NCBI GenBank assembly: GCA_019662005.1
Contig: JAIFWG010000026.1
Span: 1 to 8,168 of the forward strand
Direction: 5' to 3'
DNA length: 8,168 nucleotides
Source of the DNA: Candidatus Parcubacteria bacterium
GTDB taxonomy: Bacteria; Patescibacteriota; Minisyncoccia; 2-02-FULL-40-12; GWA2-44-9
Position 1 is the first letter of the stretch. Every line of letters begins with the position of its first letter. The translations under genes and the position numbers were made by a program. A model generated the notes under the pieces. It saw only the letters and a program-made list of their open reading frames with translations. It did no database searches and was not told the DNA's origin. Of the stretch, positions 5,650-8,168 are shown in pieces.

Positions 5650-5722
5650 GGGCCGTTAGCTCAGTTGGTAGAGCGCCTCATTTGCAATGAGGAGGTCACC
5701 AGTTCGAATCTGGTACGGTCCA
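5650..5722 (+). tRNA. tRNA-Ala (anticodon TGC)
   Basis: The acceptor GGGCCGT (5650-5656) pairs with ACGGTCC (5715-5721). The third pair is G5652-T5719, the G3-U70 wobble that is the main identity element for alanyl-tRNA synthetase. The anticodon stem CCTCA/TGAGG encloses TTTGCAA with TGC at 5683-5685. The T-loop TTCGAAT is standard, in contrast to the neighbouring tRNA-Ile. The discriminator is A5722 and no 3' CCA is encoded. It lies 18 bases after tRNA-Ile, almost certainly on the same transcript. The Ile(GAT)-Ala(TGC) pair is the one often found inside rRNA operon spacers, but no rRNA is present here. Confidence 0.97.
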
Positions 5723-5731
5723 CAAAGTAAA

Positions 5732-5754
5732 AAGCCGCCCTGAAAGGGCGGCTT
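5732..5754. terminator. Hairpin terminator after the tRNAs and the nuclease gene
   Basis: AAGCCGCCC (5732-5740) pairs with GGGCGGCTT (5746-5754) around a TGAAA loop, a perfect 9-bp GC-rich stem. On the - strand it is followed by TTTTTACTTT and is a strong intrinsic terminator for the nuclease gene, whose stop codon is 3 bases away. On the + strand the following T-run is weak (TTAACC), but it is the only stem ending the tRNA transcript and may act there too. Confidence 0.8.
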
Positions 5755-5757
5755 AAC

Positions 5758-6552
5758 CTAGAAATTAAATTCGGCACTCAATAACGAGTGGTCCGATAGG
5801 GTAGGTTGGAAAAGCGGCGAATGATCTGTTTCTCCTGATCCAGGTACAATATTAAGCCATCTGTAAAAAATCCAATCAGAAATTTTCTTTGTTCCGACAA
5901 GTTTACAATATGTCGTGAAGCGCTTTTCTATTTGAGATACATCCCCTAAAGCATCTTTAAACTCATGATTTTGGAGCTCTTTTATTGGAAGACACTCGCA
6001 CGGAATGTTTACGCAATTACTATTAAAATCTCCAGCAATAATTGCGGGAATATTTGGATATTTTTGCCTAACTGCTTCAAGAACCTCTTTTATCTGAAGA
6101 GTTAACATTCTAGAACTGACCTTGCTTTCCAGATGAAGATTAATGACTGCAACTCTGCGCTTTCCAACTTGGCAAAGCATGATTTGAGCTACACGCTGGC
6201 CAATTCTGGGTTCAAACCAGCCTCTGGTAACCCATGTCCATGGTCGAGATATAATTGGGGGGTTCCAATTGGCAAGTTGCTTAAGCTCCAGAGACTCATA
6301 TTTATATTGGTATCGAGTCAGAATTAGATTACCTGTGTGGGTCCGATCTTTTTGTTCTTCAAACTCAGGAGCATATCTTGCGAACATGCCCAATCTCTTG
6401 CTTAAGAATCCGGACACGTCTTTAATGTCTTCTCCAGAGTTACCTCCGCCGACTTCTTGCAATAAAATTATATCTGCCTTTGTTCTTTGTAGTCTATCAG
6501 CTAATTGCTGCTTTTGCTGGCTGTATGCCGTGTTAAAGGTGATTACCTTCAT
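5758..6552 (-). CDS. Endonuclease/exonuclease/phosphatase (EEP) family protein
   Basis: This 264-residue protein belongs to the metal-dependent fold shared by DNase I, exonuclease III/APE1 and sphingomyelinases, which cleave phosphodiester or phosphate-ester bonds. The catalytic set is complete and in order: Asn7 (TFNTAY), Glu33 (LLQEV), His140 (INLHLES), Asp175/Asn177 (IAGDFNSN), Asp226 (SDWIFYR), and Asp254/His255 (LSDHSLLSAEF) at the C-terminus. Length is normal. No signal peptide or membrane helix is seen, so it is probably cytoplasmic. The substrate cannot be fixed from sequence: DNA repair or nucleic-acid turnover is plausible, and a phosphoesterase acting on lipid or nucleotide is an alternative. 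A Cys cluster at C180, C185 and C187 directly after the GDFN motif is unusual. The start is supported by a near-consensus promoter (6570-6598) only 17 bases upstream; the Shine-Dalgarno is weak (TTAGG). Confidence 0.92.
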   Translation of the reverse strand: MKVITFNTAYSQQKQQLADRLQRTKADIILLQEVGGGNSGEDIKDVSGFLSKRLGMFARYAPEFEEQKDRTHTGNLILTRYQYKYESLELKQLANWNPPIISRPWTWVTRGWFEPRIGQRVAQIMLCQVGKRRVAVINLHLESKVSSRMLTLQIKEVLEAVRQKYPNIPAIIAGDFNSNCVNIPCECLPIKELQNHEFKDALGDVSQIEKRFTTYCKLVGTKKISDWIFYRWLNIVPGSGETDHSPLFQPTLSDHSLLSAEFNF

Positions 6553-6569
6553 TTTTAATGAGCCTAACT

Positions 6570-6598
6570 TTTATAAAACTAAAATCTGATTTTGTCAA
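6570..6598 (-). promoter_or_regulatory. Near-consensus promoter of the EEP nuclease gene
   Basis: On the - strand a perfect TTGACA (6593-6598) is followed after 17 bases by TATAAA (6570-6575), 5 of 6 to consensus. This is the best sigma70-type promoter in the window. A start around 6563 leaves a leader of only about 11 bases before ATG 6552. Confidence 0.75.
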
Positions 6599-6603
6599 TA
6601 CAG

Positions 6604-6632
6604 TTGAAAACAAACCTTCGGCGTGGTTTAAT
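6604..6632 (+). promoter_or_regulatory. Predicted promoter of rmuC
   Basis: TTGAAA (6604-6609) and TTTAAT (6627-6632), both 5 of 6 to consensus, are separated by 17 bases. The -10 box ends 6 bases before ATG 6639, so the expected transcription start falls at or next to this ATG, predicting a leaderless mRNA. ATGs at 6558 and 6633 would lie upstream of the transcript. Confidence 0.6.
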
Positions 6633-6638
6633 ATGCAT

Positions 6639-7736
6639 ATGATAAATCCTCTGACCGTGCTTTTGGTGATCGTTTTTATGGCCACTCTATTAATGTTCGG
6701 CATTAATATTTATTTGATGACCCAATCTCGAAAAAAGAAGGAAGAACCCGATGAAAAGTACCTGGTTCTTAACCAGCGTTTTGATGCACTCTCCCAAGTA
6801 TTAAATGATCAGCTCCATAAGTCCCGCGAATCCACTGAACGGGCGACAGCAACTGTTTCCCAACTTATTAACGAGCAGCTAGAGCGCAGCCGACAATCTT
6901 CAGAGCGCGCTACTTTGACTGTGCATCAGCAGGTACAAAGCTTTACCCAAAACATGACCCAGCTCCAGGAGAATATGAAACAGATGCATGAATCCGTAAA
7001 AAATGTTTCCTCATTTCAAGATATTTTTAAATCCCCGAAGCTCCGAGGTATCTGGGGAGAATCATCACTAGAAGGAGCTCTAAACCAATATTTTTCTAAA
7101 GATATGTATTCGCTCCAACACTATTTTAAATCCGGCGAAGCCGTTGATGCTGTTCTAAGATTGCCTAATAATTTGTTGCTGCCGATTGATTCTAAGTTTA
7201 ATTGGGAAAATTTTGAAAAAATGGTTAATGCCGAGACAGATATTAATAAAGAGATCTACCGTAAACAGTTTTATGGCGATGTAAAAAAGAAAATAGATGA
7301 GATTTCTTCAAAATATTTATTACCGTCAGAAAGCACAACCGATCTGGCTCTAATGTACGTGCCAGCAGAAACCGTATACTACGAAATAATAAATAATATT
7401 AAAGACGTGGATATTCCAAACTATGCTCGCCAGAAAAAGGTATTTCTTGTCTCTCCTAATACTTTTGCTTTATCTGTCTCAGCTATTCGCCACTGGGTTA
7501 AAGATGTTGAGTTTTCAAAACAAACCAAAGATATAATGAAACGTTTAGAGCGCATTTCTACTGACGGCGGCAAACTAGCAGAGGACTTTGGCAAACTCGG
7601 CAAACACATTGATAATGTAAAGTCAGCTTACGACTCATCAGAGAAGCGCCTTTCCCTAATGGTAGATCGCGTTAAGAATGTAATTGAAATAGATTCCAAA
7701 GAAGAGCCGCCAAAAATCGAAGCGCCGGTTGTATAA
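6639..7736 (+). CDS. rmuC: RmuC-family DNA recombination protein
   Basis: With the chosen start this is a 365-residue protein. RmuC proteins are inner-membrane-anchored nuclease-like proteins reported to limit DNA inversions between short repeats; the exact activity is unsettled. Residues 2-27 form one N-terminal membrane helix, followed by a basic KKK stop-transfer patch. Residues about 40-125 are a charged coiled coil with a 22-residue tandem repeat. The RmuC domain follows, with RGIWGESSLEGAL (136-148), LLLPIDSKFNWENF (179-192), DLALMYVPAE (235-244) and KVFLVSPNTFAL (about 265-280). A longer frame opens at ATG 6558, but that start and ATG 6633 lie upstream of the predicted transcription start. 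The extra 27 residues are polar and would push the membrane anchor away from the N-terminus. ppa follows after 26 bases, with its own promoter. Confidence 0.9.
   Translation: MINPLTVLLVIVFMATLLMFGINIYLMTQSRKKKEEPDEKYLVLNQRFDALSQVLNDQLHKSRESTERATATVSQLINEQLERSRQSSERATLTVHQQVQSFTQNMTQLQENMKQMHESVKNVSSFQDIFKSPKLRGIWGESSLEGALNQYFSKDMYSLQHYFKSGEAVDAVLRLPNNLLLPIDSKFNWENFEKMVNAETDINKEIYRKQFYGDVKKKIDEISSKYLLPSESTTDLALMYVPAETVYYEIINNIKDVDIPNYARQKKVFLVSPNTFALSVSAIRHWVKDVEFSKQTKDIMKRLERISTDGGKLAEDFGKLGKHIDNVKSAYDSSEKRLSLMVDRVKNVIEIDSKEEPPKIEAPVV
6804..6935 (+). repeat. 22-residue tandem duplication in the RmuC coiled coil
   Basis: Two adjacent 66-base units encode NDQLHKSRESTERATATVSQ(LI) and NEQLERSRQSSERATLTVHQ(QV), identical at 13 of 22 residues. 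The DNA of the copies has diverged, so the duplication is old or kept by coiled-coil selection. A period of 22 equals two hendecads (11+11), which suggests a locally right-handed coil and not a simple heptad coil. Confidence 0.7.
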
Positions 7737-7756
7737 TTTTAAAAAATAGGTATAAT
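7729..7756 (+). promoter_or_regulatory. Predicted promoter of ppa
   Basis: A perfect TATAAT (7751-7756) follows TTGTAT (7729-7734, weak -35) after 16 bases. The -10 box ends exactly 6 bases before ATG 7763, so the transcript should begin at or beside the start codon. No Shine-Dalgarno lies between, in agreement with leaderless translation. The stop codon of rmuC lies within this promoter. Confidence 0.6.
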
Positions 7757-7762
7757 ATTCAC

Positions 7763-8168
7763 ATGAATCCACTACACGATATACCAGCGGGTGATGAAAA
7801 ACATATCAATGTTATTATCGAAATTCCTCGCGGTTCTCACAACAAATACGAAATAGACAAAGCCACTGGGCTGATTGCTCTTGATCGAGCTTCCCATACA
7901 ACCCAAAACTTTCCATGCGATTATGGATTTGTTCCACAAACTCACTGGAAAGACGGAGATCCTCTCGATGTTCTAGTGCTCACTACCTGGCCATTATATC
8001 CCGGCATCTTGGTAAAAGTGCGACCCGTAGCAATAATGCATATGATTGATTCTGGCGATGCCGATGACAAAGTTATTGCTGTGCCAGCTGATGACCCACG
8101 CTGGGAACCGGTGCAAGATCTGAAAGACGTTAACCCTCACACGCTCAAAGAGCTAGAACATTTTTATG
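7763..8168 (+). CDS. ppa: Inorganic pyrophosphatase, family I (3' end outside window)
   Basis: The first 135 residues of a soluble cytoplasmic pyrophosphatase are present; the frame is still open at the window end. The enzyme hydrolyses pyrophosphate to two phosphates, pulling DNA, RNA and activation reactions forward. The family signature DGDPLD is at residues 64-69. Other active-site positions seen by comparison with the E. coli enzyme are Glu20 (VIIEIP), Lys28 and Glu30 (KYEID), Arg42 (ALDR), Tyr54 (CDYGF), and Asp96, Asp101 and Lys103 (IDSGDADDK). Nothing essential is missing in the visible part, and about 40 more residues would be expected. ATG 7763 is fixed by family alignment (short polar lead, then INVIIEIPRG) and by the TATAAT six bases before it. 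Confidence 0.96.
   Translation, partial: MNPLHDIPAGDEKHINVIIEIPRGSHNKYEIDKATGLIALDRASHTTQNFPCDYGFVPQTHWKDGDPLDVLVLTTWPLYPGILVKVRPVAIMHMIDSGDADDKVIAVPADDPRWEPVQDLKDVNPHTLKELEHFY

Noticed and set aside
5560..5722. tRNA-Ile/tRNA-Ala pair as an rRNA operon spacer remnant
   Set aside because: No 16S or 23S sequence is visible on either side; the pair has its own promoter and terminator, so it is treated as an ordinary tRNA unit.
6133..6589. Two overlapping + strand open frames opposite the EEP nuclease
   Set aside because: They mirror the conserved nuclease gene, whose full catalytic set shows that the - strand is coding.
6558..6638. N-terminal extension of RmuC from ATG 6558
   Set aside because: It lies upstream of a good promoter for the gene, inside the promoter region of the opposite gene, has no Shine-Dalgarno and adds 27 polar residues before the membrane anchor.

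Overview
The window (8,168 bases) looks like chromosomal DNA of a small-genome bacterium, most likely a candidate-phyla-radiation (Patescibacteria) member, perhaps Microgenomates-like. The lineage is inferred from a two-gene transketolase, tRNA genes without an encoded 3' CCA, tight packing, a cysteine-less uracil-DNA-glycosylase-like protein and promoters sitting almost on start codons. TGA ends at least two genes, so the UGA=Gly code of Gracilibacteria/Absconditabacteria does not apply. No transposase, integrase, CRISPR array or phage gene was seen.

Left block, + strand (1-4858). The tail of a membrane protein abuts the gene for the N-terminal (TPP-binding) transketolase subunit. That gene overlaps by 4 bases an 858-residue secreted multidomain protein: signal peptide, Pro/Thr-rich stalk, an unrecognised beta-rich region, a 'GWA'-type module, an Ig-like domain, an SH3-like domain and a CBM60/xylan-binding-like domain. 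A small two-helix membrane protein with cysteine-rich ends follows, then a hairpin, then the C-terminal transketolase subunit. The two halves of one enzyme, whose active site should form between them, are thus separated by about 2.9 kb of envelope-type genes.

Middle block (4857-5757). A long-stem bidirectional terminator separates the transketolase genes from a convergent UDG-superfamily gene on the - strand. Back-to-back promoters then serve the UDG gene leftward and tRNA-Ile(GAT) plus tRNA-Ala(TGC) rightward. A second hairpin terminator ends the tRNA unit and the convergent nuclease gene.

Right block (5758-8168). An endonuclease/exonuclease/phosphatase-family protein (- strand) and rmuC (+ strand) diverge from a compact region holding two good sigma70-type promoters. 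rmuC is followed by ppa (inorganic pyrophosphatase), cut by the window edge. For both rmuC and ppa the predicted -10 box lies exactly 6 bases before an ATG, the layout expected for leaderless mRNAs.

Functionally the window mixes central carbon metabolism (non-oxidative pentose phosphate pathway, pyrophosphate removal), DNA maintenance (UDG-like, EEP nuclease, RmuC), translation (two tRNAs) and cell-surface functions. There is no complete new defence or mobile system. The most unusual items are the interrupted transketolase locus with its surface protein, the cysteine-free UDG, the C55 T-loop of tRNA-Ile and the leaderless promoter pair. No stretch over 300 bases is without an annotated feature; 5449-5757 lacks protein genes but holds promoters, both tRNAs and a terminator.
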